Assembly (NCBI GenBank): GCA_030040995.1
Contig: JASHOS010000043.1
Location: 1 to 64,000 of the forward strand
Length of the DNA: 64,000 bases
From: Terriglobia bacterium
GTDB lineage: Bacteria; Acidobacteriota; Terriglobia; UBA7540
Direction of reading: 5' to 3'
Shown here piece after piece: positions 35,221 to 43,997 of this stretch (position 1 is the stretch's first letter; every line of letters starts with the position of its first letter). The notes beneath the pieces were generated by a model. The model searched no databases. It was not told where the DNA came from and saw only the letters and a program-made list of their open reading frames with translations. Made by a program: the position numbers and the translations under genes.

Positions 35221-36624
35221 TTATTCAGGCCGGCAAGATGCCGGCGCTACATCCCGCCGCTTGAAGTAAATCCAGGTGCCACTGAGAATCACGACAGGAA
35301 TCACCGCCATTTGATAAAGCCCCTGGCCGTTTCCTCGCAGCGATGCTACGGCAACGATGACAGCGAACGTCATCGGCAGAACTGTGATCAGAATCAGGCC
35401 GGGCCAACCGCCGGCCACGCGAAATGGGCGTTCCATCTCCGGCTTCTTGATTCGCAGCGCCATCAGGGCGAGAAACTCCAAGAAAAGTTCTACCGAATAG
35501 AGAAGAATATCAAGCACAACCAACTGAGTGAAGGAAAAAGCCGCAAAAAGCCCCGCCACAACAGAGGCTGCAGCAAGGGCAACCACAGGCACCCCTGCGG
35601 TCCGCGAAACTCGCGCAAAGAGGGAGGGAAGCCATCCTTGCTGGGCCATGGCGTAAGGAAGCCTGGAGATGTAGAGCAATTGGCTGTTAAACATCGACCA
35701 CGCCGAGATTAATGCCATCGCGGCGATCAGCAGTCCAAACCATGGTCCCCCGGTCAGTTTGGCGATCACGGGCCAGCCTGCTGACTCGCTCCAGACGGCC
35801 GGGCTGGTGGTCAACGCCACGCCCGCCAGAACGGGCAGCGCATACGCTGCCACGATGACAACTTGAGCGGCGCCCAGCGCAAAAGGGTAGCTTCGCCGCG
35901 CTTGCTTGACTTCGCCGGCGAAAGTGGAGACGTTGTCCCAACCCGAATAGTTCCACAAGACGGTCGCCAGGCCCAAGGCCAGCAAATGACTGTTGGGTCC
36001 GTGAGCCAAACCCGCCTTAATAGCTGAGAACCCGGCATCCAGCCCCCGGCTGTGCCGGAGCGCCAGCATGGTAAGCAGCGCAAATGGACCCAGTACTAGC
36101 GCCATCGTCAGCGACAAGCTCTTGCCTACCACGCGAATGCCCCTCCAATTTAGCAGGAAGGCGGCGCCAATTACCATTAAGGCCACGAGCCAACGCGCCA
36201 GAAACACTCGCTCGGCTGTGGGCCTGTTAGCGGAGAGCGACAGGGAAGGATAGAAGTATGCGAGGTAATCTACAAAGAGCACTGGGTAAATCGCCATGTC
36301 GACGGCGGTATAACAAAGCGTCCACCACCCTTCCTGAAAACCCCAATACTCGCCTAGACCCCTCCGTACCCAGACGTAGTATCCGCCTTCTTCTGGTAGC
36401 GCGCTCGACAACTCCGAGACCATCCAAGCAATGGGCAGGCACCAAAGCAGTGGCACGAGCAGAATGAGAAGGATGGCCCAGCCTGCATTCAGCGATCCCA
36501 CCAGCGGCTCCAGACCGTACGCCCCACCCGAAACGGTAAAGAAAATCGCGCTCGTCAGGCCCAGCCGGCCTAACTGCGGGGTCAACTTCGTCGGGGCTTT
36601 GGATAAGGCTTCGTTTGCCTGCAT
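35221..36624 (-). CDS. APC-superfamily amino acid permease
   Basis: A 467-residue transporter with about 12 helices. The first reads LGLTSAIFFTVSGGAYGLEPLV, the APC/LAT-like helix-1 pattern, and ELSSALPEEGGYYVWVRRGLG follows after helix 2. It is distinct from the permease at 32364. The last residues, RDVAPASCRPE, are encoded by a dispersed palindrome (GCCGGCATCTTGCCGGC at 35228-35244), so the native end is probably near YFKRRD. The asparaginase gene is directly downstream. Confidence 0.92.
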   Translation of the reverse strand: MQANEALSKAPTKLTPQLGRLGLTSAIFFTVSGGAYGLEPLVGSLNAGWAILLILLVPLLWCLPIAWMVSELSSALPEEGGYYVWVRRGLGEYWGFQEGWWTLCYTAVDMAIYPVLFVDYLAYFYPSLSLSANRPTAERVFLARWLVALMVIGAAFLLNWRGIRVVGKSLSLTMALVLGPFALLTMLALRHSRGLDAGFSAIKAGLAHGPNSHLLALGLATVLWNYSGWDNVSTFAGEVKQARRSYPFALGAAQVVIVAAYALPVLAGVALTTSPAVWSESAGWPVIAKLTGGPWFGLLIAAMALISAWSMFNSQLLYISRLPYAMAQQGWLPSLFARVSRTAGVPVVALAAASVVAGLFAAFSFTQLVVLDILLYSVELFLEFLALMALRIKKPEMERPFRVAGGWPGLILITVLPMTFAVIVAVASLRGNGQGLYQMAVIPVVILSGTWIYFKRRDVAPASCRPE

Positions 36625-36944
36625 AACGGCGTGCCGCGCGTTCTGAGAGTCCTCACCAATTTAGCGTCATTTGATGTGCCGAATAAAGCGTAATTTTTTG
36701 ATTAGGCAACGCCCCTAGTTCTGGCGTAGCGCGGGTTGACCCCCTGACTTGTTCCAGTTACGTCGTAACGATTGGGACTCTACCTGCGGCTACGGCGCCC
36801 TGTCCCGGGGAGAGGGCTGCGAGCGGAGCGAGCAGCGAAGGAGGGCGGGTGAGGGGCATTTCCCATTCCGTTTGGTTTCGCCGAAACCCTGCTCAGTCTC
36901 AATGAACCTCTTGCTTACCGAGAGGCAATGAGGTATCCTGGTGA
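36625..36944. other. Divergent intergenic region
   Basis: Lies between the minus-strand permease and the plus-strand PadR gene. It includes a copy of the GGGAGAGGG..GGGTGAGGGG repeat at 36800-36858. Promoters for both sides are expected here; 36660-36700 is AT-richer but no strong consensus was seen. Confidence 0.45.
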
Positions 36945-36959
36945 CCTCGGTAACCGAGG
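36945..36959. promoter_or_regulatory. 15-bp palindrome in the PadR leader, candidate operator
   Basis: CCTCGGTAACCGAGG, 7-bp arms around one base, ends 8 bases before the PadR ATG and overlaps the ribosome site. A related half-site (TTACCGAG) lies at 36915-36922. PadR proteins usually repress their own operon through such palindromes. Confidence 0.5.
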
Positions 36960-36967
36960 GAGAAACC

Positions 36968-37303
36968 ATGAGCAGACCTAGTGACTTGGTTCAAGGAACT
37001 CTGGATCTCTTGATTTTGAAGATTCTGGCGCTCCAGCCGCTGAATGGCTGGGCAATCAGCCAGCGCATCAGGCAGATTTCCGGTGGCATCCTGCAAGTCA
37101 GCGACGGGTCGCTCTATCCGGCGCTGCATAAGCTGGAGCAAGAAGGTTGGATCACAGCGAAGTGGAAGGCGAGCGAGAATAACCGCCGCGCCAAATTCTA
37201 TTCACTAACTCGCCTCGGGCGCAAGCAACTCGAAAAGGAAGCGGCGGATTGGAACCGCCTTTCTTCGGCGATTACCCACGTGGTGCGACTGGAAGAGGCG
37301 TGA
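36968..37303 (+). CDS. PadR-family transcriptional regulator
   Basis: A 111-residue winged-helix regulator: LVQGTLDLLILKILALQPLNGWAI, DGSLYPALHKLEQEGWI and a C-terminal dimer helix, as in small PadR (group 2) proteins. ATG at 36968 follows GGGAGAAA; an earlier in-frame start at 36941 lies inside the palindrome. The ADOP permease gene starts 3 bases after its stop; this PadR-ADOP pairing is typical of acidobacteria and implies that the regulator controls the permease. Confidence 0.95.
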   Translation: MSRPSDLVQGTLDLLILKILALQPLNGWAISQRIRQISGGILQVSDGSLYPALHKLEQEGWITAKWKASENNRRAKFYSLTRLGRKQLEKEAADWNRLSSAITHVVRLEEA

Positions 37304-37306
37304 GCG

Positions 37307-39970
37307 ATGCGCATCGAACACTGGCTTTACGCCGTGCCGCTTCGGTTGCGCGCGCTCTTCCGTCGCCGGCGCGTGGAAGAGGAGCTCGCGGAAGAGCTGC
37401 AATATCACATCGAGAAGAAGACCGAGCAATATATCGCGGAAGGCATGAGCGTCAGGGAAGCACGCCAAGCCGCTCTGCGCGACATGGATGGTCTGGAGCG
37501 GCACAAGGAGGAATGTCGGGACATGAGACGGGTAAAGTTCATTGAGGATCTGCTGAAGGACGTGCGCTACGGCTTGCGCCAACTGCGACGCAATCCGGCC
37601 TTCACGGCGGTGGCCATAGTTACGCTCGCGCTGGGTATCGGCGCGAACACGGTGATCTTCTCGCTTGTGTATGCCGTGCTCCTCCAGCCACTGCCCTACC
37701 ACCAATCCTCGCGCCTGGTGGTGCTGAACGAGACGACGCCCAAAGTCGGCACAGTCGGCGTTTCCTATCCGAATTTCCTTGACTGGCGCTCCTCCACTCG
37801 CTCCTTTACACAGATGGCCGCGGTTGAAAGCGTGGACTTCAATCTTGCCGGCGTTAGTCAGCCCGAAAATATCAGCGGCGACGCGGTATCGCCCAATTTT
37901 CTTTCGATGATGGGCGTGCATCCGCTTCTGGGACGCGATTTTGAAGCATCGGAAGAGAAAGCCGGCACGGCCCCGGTGGTCTTGCTGACTTATTCGCTGT
38001 GGAGATCGCAGTTTGGAGCCGATCCCAATGCGGTTGGCCGGACCATCAACCTCGATGGCCGGGGATTCACGATCGTCGGTGTGCTGCCGCCGAGTTATCG
38101 CGGGATCGACAAGACGGACGTCATTGAACCGATTGGCGTCTGGGCAACAGGCGATTCCGATGCGACGGAGCGCGGCGGGCGTGGCGATCTGGTCGTGGTG
38201 GGGAGGCTGTCGCCGGGCGTGACGCTGGCCCAGGCTCACGTGGAAATGGAGGGCATAGAAGCTCGGCTGGCAAAGGAATATCCTAAAGCGAATGATGACT
38301 TCGGTGTGAAGCTCAGACCGATTCGCGACGTATTCGTCAGCGGCATGCGGCCCGCGATTCTTGTTCTTTTTGCCGCCGTGATGTTTGTTCTGTTGATCGC
38401 CTGTGCGAACGTGGCGAATTTGTTTCTTGTTCGCGGCGCGGCCCGGAGCAAAGAAATAGCGTTGCGCATTGCCTTCGGCGCGAGCCGCAGCCGACTTATT
38501 CGTCAGATGCTAACGGAGAGCTTCGTTTTGGCTTCCTTTGGCGGCATTTTGGGACTCGGCCTTGCAATCGGTGGGATTCGTGGAATGGCGCGGCTGATCC
38601 CGACGGACCTGCTCTCGGGCGCCACGATAAATCTGAACGGCGCGGTGCTTCTCTTCACAGTAGCCGTCGTTGTCCTGGCGGCGTTCATTTTTGGACTCGC
38701 TCCCATGGCACAGTCGACAAAGCCGGAGGTGCAGGCAGGGCTCAAAGAAGGCGCGAGGACTGCCAGCGGGAGCAAAGCGCAGGGTCGCCTGCGCGGCGTG
38801 CTGGCGACGGCTGAAATCTCTCTGGCGCTGGTGCTCCTGGCAGGCGCGGGACTGATGATGAAGAGCTTGTACCGTCTGCTCTCCGTAAGTCCCGGATTTC
38901 AGCCCCATCACGTGCTGACGATGGAAATAGACCTGCGAACGGCGCAGTATTCCAAGGATCCGGCCATGCTCAATTTCTGGCAGCAAGTGCTGGAGCGGGT
39001 GCGGGCGCTCCCGGGCGTCAAGAGCGCAGCAGCCGGGACGGTGGTTCCGTTCACGGATAGCCATGACCGCTCGGACATCACGGTCGAGGGCATGCCGCTG
39101 GTGAGCTTGGGAAGCTGGCCGCATCCGGATATTCACGTTGTGAGTCCCGGCTATGTCAGCACCCTCAGCGTATCGCTGCTGCGAGGGCGGGCCTTCACCG
39201 ATGCAGACAAAAAAAGTGAGCCGCCTGTGGCATTAGTGAACCAGATGCTCGCGCGGAAGTTTTTTCCCCGTGAAGATCCTATCGGCAAGCGATTTATATT
39301 CGGCCATCCGTCGGCTAAGAAGCTGCCAGACTGGATTACGATTGTCGGCGTGGTGGGGAACACAAAGCTCTACGGCCTGGCGAATCCAGCGCGCCTTGAG
39401 GTGTACGTCCCTTTGCAGCAATACCCTCAGAACGACATGAACCTGGTGGTGAAATCGGCGGTGAACCCGTCAGCACTGATCTCAGAGATTCGCGGGGCAG
39501 TGGCTTCAATCGACAAGGGGCAACCTATTTTCGCCATCTCAACAATGAAGCAACTCGTCAGCGATTCGTCAGGTGAGCGGCGGATTACACTCGTTCTGCT
39601 CGGGGCGTTTAGCGGGCTGGCCCTGGTCCTGGCGGCGATTGGAATCTACGGTGTCCTTTCGTATTCCGTCGCACAGCGCACGCATGAAATCGGCATTCGC
39701 ATGGCGCTCGGCGCACGGAAGGGCGATGTGTTGCGGGTCGTATTGGGCGAAGGGATGATCTTGGTAGCAGTCGGTGTAGGGATCGGTGTTGTCGCGGGGT
39801 TAGGCCTGACGCGGTTGATGGCGAGTTTGCTTTACGGCGTCAAGCCTACGGACCCGCTAACGTTCACGGCCGTTTCGCTCATTCTCGCCGGCGTGGCGCT
39901 TCTGGCTTGCTACATTCCAGCACGGAGAGCGGCTAGCGTAGATCCGATGGAAGCCCTGCGTTACGAGTAG
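37307..39970 (+). CDS. ABC transporter permease, ADOP (MacB/FtsX-like) type
   Basis: An 887-residue permease homologous to the one at 21192. It has an N-terminal segment with VEEELAEELQYHIEKK, the joining motif DVRYGLRQLRRNPAFTAVAI, helix one (VTLALGIGANTVIFSLVYAV), MacB-PCD and FtsX units twice over, and ends YIPARRAASVDPMEALRYE. It is directly downstream of PadR and probably translated with it. ATPase partner not in the window. Role in export or envelope maintenance is a family inference. Confidence 0.94.
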   Translation: MRIEHWLYAVPLRLRALFRRRRVEEELAEELQYHIEKKTEQYIAEGMSVREARQAALRDMDGLERHKEECRDMRRVKFIEDLLKDVRYGLRQLRRNPAFTAVAIVTLALGIGANTVIFSLVYAVLLQPLPYHQSSRLVVLNETTPKVGTVGVSYPNFLDWRSSTRSFTQMAAVESVDFNLAGVSQPENISGDAVSPNFLSMMGVHPLLGRDFEASEEKAGTAPVVLLTYSLWRSQFGADPNAVGRTINLDGRGFTIVGVLPPSYRGIDKTDVIEPIGVWATGDSDATERGGRGDLVVVGRLSPGVTLAQAHVEMEGIEARLAKEYPKANDDFGVKLRPIRDVFVSGMRPAILVLFAAVMFVLLIACANVANLFLVRGAARSKEIALRIAFGASRSRLIRQMLTESFVLASFGGILGLGLAIGGIRGMARLIPTDLLSGATINLNGAVLLFTVAVVVLAAFIFGLAPMAQSTKPEVQAGLKEGARTASGSKAQGRLRGVLATAEISLALVLLAGAGLMMKSLYRLLSVSPGFQPHHVLTMEIDLRTAQYSKDPAMLNFWQQVLERVRALPGVKSAAAGTVVPFTDSHDRSDITVEGMPLVSLGSWPHPDIHVVSPGYVSTLSVSLLRGRAFTDADKKSEPPVALVNQMLARKFFPREDPIGKRFIFGHPSAKKLPDWITIVGVVGNTKLYGLANPARLEVYVPLQQYPQNDMNLVVKSAVNPSALISEIRGAVASIDKGQPIFAISTMKQLVSDSSGERRITLVLLGAFSGLALVLAAIGIYGVLSYSVAQRTHEIGIRMALGARKGDVLRVVLGEGMILVAVGVGIGVVAGLGLTRLMASLLYGVKPTDPLTFTAVSLILAGVALLACYIPARRAASVDPMEALRYE

Positions 39971-40019
39971 CTATCCCGGCGGCGTATTTCTTTGCCCACC
40001 GCCGAGGAGACCGAACCCC

Positions 40020-40868
40020 ATGAGACTAAAACTGTCTTTCCCCGTTCTGATCAGCGTGTTGATGACGGCCGCCGCAGCTAAGGCGCAAACATTCTCGCAG
40101 AAGCCCTATGAAGTCAGACCGCCTGTGACATACGCTGACGTGAAGATTGTCCAGCGCGCACGCGAGCTTCTGAATTCGCCGGCGAAATGGAACCGCGCGG
40201 ACAACCGCATGTGTCCGGCTACCGAGGCAAAGTTCAGCCTGTACTGCGCGCTGGAGGAGGCGACATATGAAGTGACCAATGACTTTGCGCATCGCGGCGC
40301 GGCGATGCAGGAGGCGCGATTTGTAATCGAAGATGTCGATCCTAACTGGAGGCAGTACCACCACAGGTTGATGGATTACAACAACGACCCACGAACGACG
40401 TTTGCTGATGTGCAGAGATTTTTCGATTTGTTGCAAGGAAGGGTCGAAGGCAGGCTGGAGGAAGAGGAGACGATTGCTCAGGTAATCATGCCTAAACCGG
40501 AAAGGATCACCGAGTCCGATATCGAGGTGGTGAAGAAGGTGGAGGCAATATTGGGCTCGCCGGCCAAGTGGGACAAGTCGAGCACCTTTCGTTGCGAGAA
40601 GGATGCGACGACGTATGGGCTTTATTGTGCATTCGAGGCGGCTTCGATTGCGGTGACCGGAAAAAGTGACAATGGCGGGCCTGGAATCGTGGAGGTACGG
40701 CAACTCATCAGCAGAACGGCGCCGAATGCCGAGCGGTACAACGCACGACTTATAGATTACAACAACGATCCGACGGTGACGTTTGAGGACATGCAGAGAT
40801 TGCTCAAAACGGCGGAGACCGATCTGGAGAAGAGGCGCGCTCTTGAAAAGAGACACGTGTCCTCGTAA
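40020..40868 (+). CDS. Exported protein with two copies of an unnamed ~95-residue domain
   Basis: A 282-residue protein with a signal peptide (FPVLISVLMTAAAAKAQT). The body is an internal duplication. Residues about 40-145 and 160-270 both read [D]-x-x-VV/QRA..LL/G-SPAKW, a Cys, then LYCA-LE/FE-A..VT, a short Gly/Glu stretch, and end RLMDYNNDPRTTF.D.QR versus RLIDYNNDPTVTFEDMQR. Each copy has two cysteines (MCP/FRC and LYC), which fits a disulfide. The YNNDP..T end recalls the WNDxPxRT end of DUF6197-like proteins, but that link is a guess. It follows the ADOP gene by 50 bases. Confidence 0.8.
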   Translation: MRLKLSFPVLISVLMTAAAAKAQTFSQKPYEVRPPVTYADVKIVQRARELLNSPAKWNRADNRMCPATEAKFSLYCALEEATYEVTNDFAHRGAAMQEARFVIEDVDPNWRQYHHRLMDYNNDPRTTFADVQRFFDLLQGRVEGRLEEEETIAQVIMPKPERITESDIEVVKKVEAILGSPAKWDKSSTFRCEKDATTYGLYCAFEAASIAVTGKSDNGGPGIVEVRQLISRTAPNAERYNARLIDYNNDPTVTFEDMQRLLKTAETDLEKRRALEKRHVSS

Positions 40869-40968
40869 GCGCCGGCGAGTGGGTAGAGAGGGCGGCAGTA
40901 GCGTGACCGTGAAGTTCGACGACTACCTTCGGGCGCAAAAGCTGGGCGAACAGTTCGATAGCTTTCGA

Positions 40969-41670
40969 CTACGGGGCGAAGGGCGCTCCGCCGCGAGGCG
41001 AGTATTTGGTAAGCGTCCGGTCGAGCCGGTGGGCGCCGGGGGGGACGGGAACAGTTCCCCTAATCAGGATGGCCGACGGACTCACCCTGCGGCCATAGAG
41101 TTTCCGGTTGCTGCCATTGTCCTGTTTCAGCACGGCTCCGTTGAGCGCCAAGCCGCCAAAGAGGCCGCGCGAGCGTGAGTAACTGAGAATTTCCGCGGTC
41201 ATCTGGGCGTCAGTTTCGGCCGATGCGGTGCGTCCCACCGGACCGCCAGCCACGGACGCGTCCGCACCGAGCGTGACCTTGCTTTGCAGCAATTTTCTGG
41301 CGCCTCCGGGATTCATCACAATGAACACGATATCAGTGGCCTTGCCGCCGATCTGAAACCCAAAGCTGCCGCCGCCCATGGTGAATAAGGAGGGCGCGCC
41401 CCAGGGGCCGTTCCCGTGTCTCCGGCAAACCAGAACTCCGCGCCCGTAGCTTGCACCGACGCCAAAGGCGAATTTGATCTCCGCGGGAACGATTCCCACG
41501 CAGACGGCCTTGTCCAGCAGGCCTCCCGGGATGCCTTTGTCCGGCGTTTGCATGATTTCAGTAAGCACTTCGTTGGCCTTTGCCAGTTGCTTGGTCTGAT
41601 CGGTTTCCTGCGCCAGCGCGACTCCGCACGAGATCAGGCAAAGAATAAGTACAAGCGATTTTCGCATCAT
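40969..41670 (-). CDS. Exported SYLF (Ysc84-like) lipid-binding domain protein
   Basis: A 233-residue protein with a signal peptide (LVLILCLISCGVALAQE) and an SYLF domain: LLDKAVCVGIVPAEIKFAFGVGASYGRGVLVCR, then GSFGFQIGGKATDIVFIVMN and LGADASVAGGPVGRTASAETDAQM. In eukaryotes the domain binds phosphoinositides; bacterial versions are periplasmic and of unknown role. The second start (Met2, 41667) is equally possible. It lies downstream of mutL in the same direction. Confidence 0.92.
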   Translation of the reverse strand: MMRKSLVLILCLISCGVALAQETDQTKQLAKANEVLTEIMQTPDKGIPGGLLDKAVCVGIVPAEIKFAFGVGASYGRGVLVCRRHGNGPWGAPSLFTMGGGSFGFQIGGKATDIVFIVMNPGGARKLLQSKVTLGADASVAGGPVGRTASAETDAQMTAEILSYSRSRGLFGGLALNGAVLKQDNGSNRKLYGRRVSPSAILIRGTVPVPPGAHRLDRTLTKYSPRGGAPFAP

Positions 41671-41715
41671 CCTCGTCTCCTTTTTATCAATGTTCTTGTT
41701 ACCTCACTCACGCAT

Positions 41716-43824
41716 TCAGATCCGCTTGAATGCTTTCAAAATATCCTTCAGGGAATGCCGAAGCAGGACGGGCCGTCCGTGAGGGCAGGTCATCGGGCAA
41801 TCGGTCTGCTGTAATTCACGGAGCAGCCATTCCATCTTATTCGCAGTGAGCGGCATGTTCACCTTAATCGCAGCGTGGCAAGCTACCGAGGCTGCAATGC
41901 CGTGAAGCAGACCATCCAAGGAAAGTTGCCGGGCCTCGGCTCCGGCGCCATCCAGAATTTCGATCAGCAGCCGTTCCGCGTCATCGGCGCGAATCCCGCC
42001 GGGCGCCGTCTTGATGGCAAGCGTCCGCTGCCCGAACGGCTCGGCTTCAAAACCGTTGGCGGCGAGCTCCTGGGCAATTTCCTGGAACGTGACTTGCTGC
42101 TCCGGCTTAAGCTCCACCACGATAGGCAAGAGCAATCGTTGGCCTTCTACCTGCTTTTCCCGGCGGGCGCGGAGATGGCGCTCAAAGAGAACGCGTTCGT
42201 GCGCCACGTGCTGATCAATGATCCACAAGCCTTGATCGTTAGTGGCAACGATGAAACTCTCGTGCACCTGGCCGAGTGGCCGCAAGTTTCGTGGAAATTC
42301 ATCCGGAGAAGGGGCGGAGTGGTCCTGAACCTCCATCGAAGACGCCTGCCATCCGAAGCCTCTGGCGTAGGGTTCGGCGCCCCGGCCGGGCCAGCTCGAG
42401 CATGCCGCGGCCCCCGCCGTTGCTCCTGAGAGATGCGAGGATTCGGCCTGCCACGCATCGGGGAAGTCCGTTTGCGGCTCGCCTCCAGATGAGAACACAG
42501 GGCCTGCAGTCAGCGGAAGGTTTCCCGCGACTGGGGCGAGAGTGGGAGCGGAAAGCTGAAAGGCCGCATCTGAGGCGGCCGGCGGGCGGTTACCCGGATG
42601 TTCCATCTGTGAAATCTGCGCAACCGGCTCCTTCGGTGGCGGCCACATCGGGGAAGGGAAGTTCTTGGCTGGCTCCGTCCTCCTGCCGGATTCTTCGCGC
42701 AGAGTCTCTGACGCCTCAGCGTCCGCTTCGTCCGTGTCGCCCGCTCCGGCGCGCTGAGCCGTCTGCCGAAGCGGAAAGGCAGCCATAGGCCGGGCCGCAA
42801 TCAATGCCGCACGAATAGAATCGCGCGCAAAGTCGTGCATAAAGCCGCCGTGGCGAAATCGCACCTCGGTTTTTGACGGGTGGACGTTCACGTCTACTTC
42901 GGAGGGGGGGAGCTCAATGAAGATCAGAGCGACCGGATACATGCCGGAAGGCAGAATATTGCGATAGGCCTCGGTGATGGCATGAAGGATCAGGCGGTCG
43001 CGGACGAGTCTGCGGTTAACGAAAAAATAGATGTGGTTGCGGTTCAGTTTCTGCACTTCGGGGCGAGACACAAAACCGAGGAGGCGAACCAGCGGCGCCG
43101 TCTCCTCCGCATTCGCTTCCGACGGCACCGGCATTCTTCGCTCAACCGGCGTCATTTCGATGAGTTGTTCCAGGGTCTGGCCGCCCATCACCTGGTAGAT
43201 GCGCTCCCGGAAGGAGGGAACGGGCGTCGCATGCAGAATTTCGTGCGTCAGCGAAGAGAGCCGGAACGACTTTTCCGGATGGGCGAGAGCGTAATGCGTA
43301 ACTAGGCTGGCGATGTGGCCCAACTCGGTGGATTCGGATTTCAGAAACTTTCGCCGCGCCGGCGTATTGAAGAACAGATCGCCAACCTGAATTCTGGTCC
43401 CACCCGGCCACGGAATTTCCTTGATGTCGCGAAGCCGCCCTCCCGAGGTCTCCACTTGCACGCCCGCGGGTTCTGAGGCGTGCCGGGTTTCGAGCGTCAG
43501 ACGCGACACTGACGCGATGGAAGGCAGAGCTTCTCCACGGAACCCGAGCGTGGTAACTTCGAAGAGGTCTTCGACGGACTTGATCTTGCTGGTGGCGTGG
43601 CGTTCGAATGCCAGCAGCGCATCGTCGTGGCTCATTCCGCAGCCATCGTCTTCCAGACGAATCACCCTCTTTCCCCCTGCTTCCACAGAGGCATCAATCC
43701 GTCGGGCGCCCGCGTCGAGCGAGTTCTCCAACAGTTCTTTCACCACGGAGGCGGGCCGCTCAACGACTTCGCCGGCCGCGATCTTGTTGGCCACAGCCTC
43801 GGGAAGGATGCGAATGACAGACAT
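41716..43824 (-). CDS. mutL: DNA mismatch repair protein MutL
   Basis: A 702-residue mismatch-repair protein that couples MutS mismatch recognition to strand removal. The GHKL ATPase domain shows ELLENSLDAGARRI, DDGCGM and TLGFRGEALPSI. A long, low-complexity linker spans about residues 350-515. The C-terminal dimer/endonuclease domain holds DQHVAHERVLFE (the DQHAxxExxxxE nuclease motif with one Ala to Val change), ACHAAIK and CPHGRP, so it is probably a nicking MutL. The linker contains VAQISQMEHPG, encoded by a 17-base match (42604-42620) to the ATCTGTGAAATCTGCG repeat family found in intergenic regions. Confidence 0.95.
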   Translation of the reverse strand: MSVIRILPEAVANKIAAGEVVERPASVVKELLENSLDAGARRIDASVEAGGKRVIRLEDDGCGMSHDDALLAFERHATSKIKSVEDLFEVTTLGFRGEALPSIASVSRLTLETRHASEPAGVQVETSGGRLRDIKEIPWPGGTRIQVGDLFFNTPARRKFLKSESTELGHIASLVTHYALAHPEKSFRLSSLTHEILHATPVPSFRERIYQVMGGQTLEQLIEMTPVERRMPVPSEANAEETAPLVRLLGFVSRPEVQKLNRNHIYFFVNRRLVRDRLILHAITEAYRNILPSGMYPVALIFIELPPSEVDVNVHPSKTEVRFRHGGFMHDFARDSIRAALIAARPMAAFPLRQTAQRAGAGDTDEADAEASETLREESGRRTEPAKNFPSPMWPPPKEPVAQISQMEHPGNRPPAASDAAFQLSAPTLAPVAGNLPLTAGPVFSSGGEPQTDFPDAWQAESSHLSGATAGAAACSSWPGRGAEPYARGFGWQASSMEVQDHSAPSPDEFPRNLRPLGQVHESFIVATNDQGLWIIDQHVAHERVLFERHLRARREKQVEGQRLLLPIVVELKPEQQVTFQEIAQELAANGFEAEPFGQRTLAIKTAPGGIRADDAERLLIEILDGAGAEARQLSLDGLLHGIAASVACHAAIKVNMPLTANKMEWLLRELQQTDCPMTCPHGRPVLLRHSLKDILKAFKRI

Positions 43825-43997
43825 GTGAGAATTCTTTTCCCAGGGGGTCGGAGCCTCAGTTATCCCAGGGGGATGGAGCCGTCCGGTGCGATAGTCGTCC
43901 CATCTGAGCTTCAGGGGCCAAAGCCCCTGTTCTGGTTGCCCGGTTTTTGTCAGAGCTGAAGCTCTGACCCCCCTTGGACCGCGGAGGCTCCGACCTT

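Noticed and set aside
37205-38239. 344-residue open frame on the minus strand opposite PadR and the ADOP permease
   Set aside because: Both plus-strand genes match well-known families; no family trait in the shadow frame.
40026-40856. 276-residue open frame on the minus strand
   Set aside because: The plus-strand protein has a signal peptide and an internal duplication; the minus frame is its shadow.
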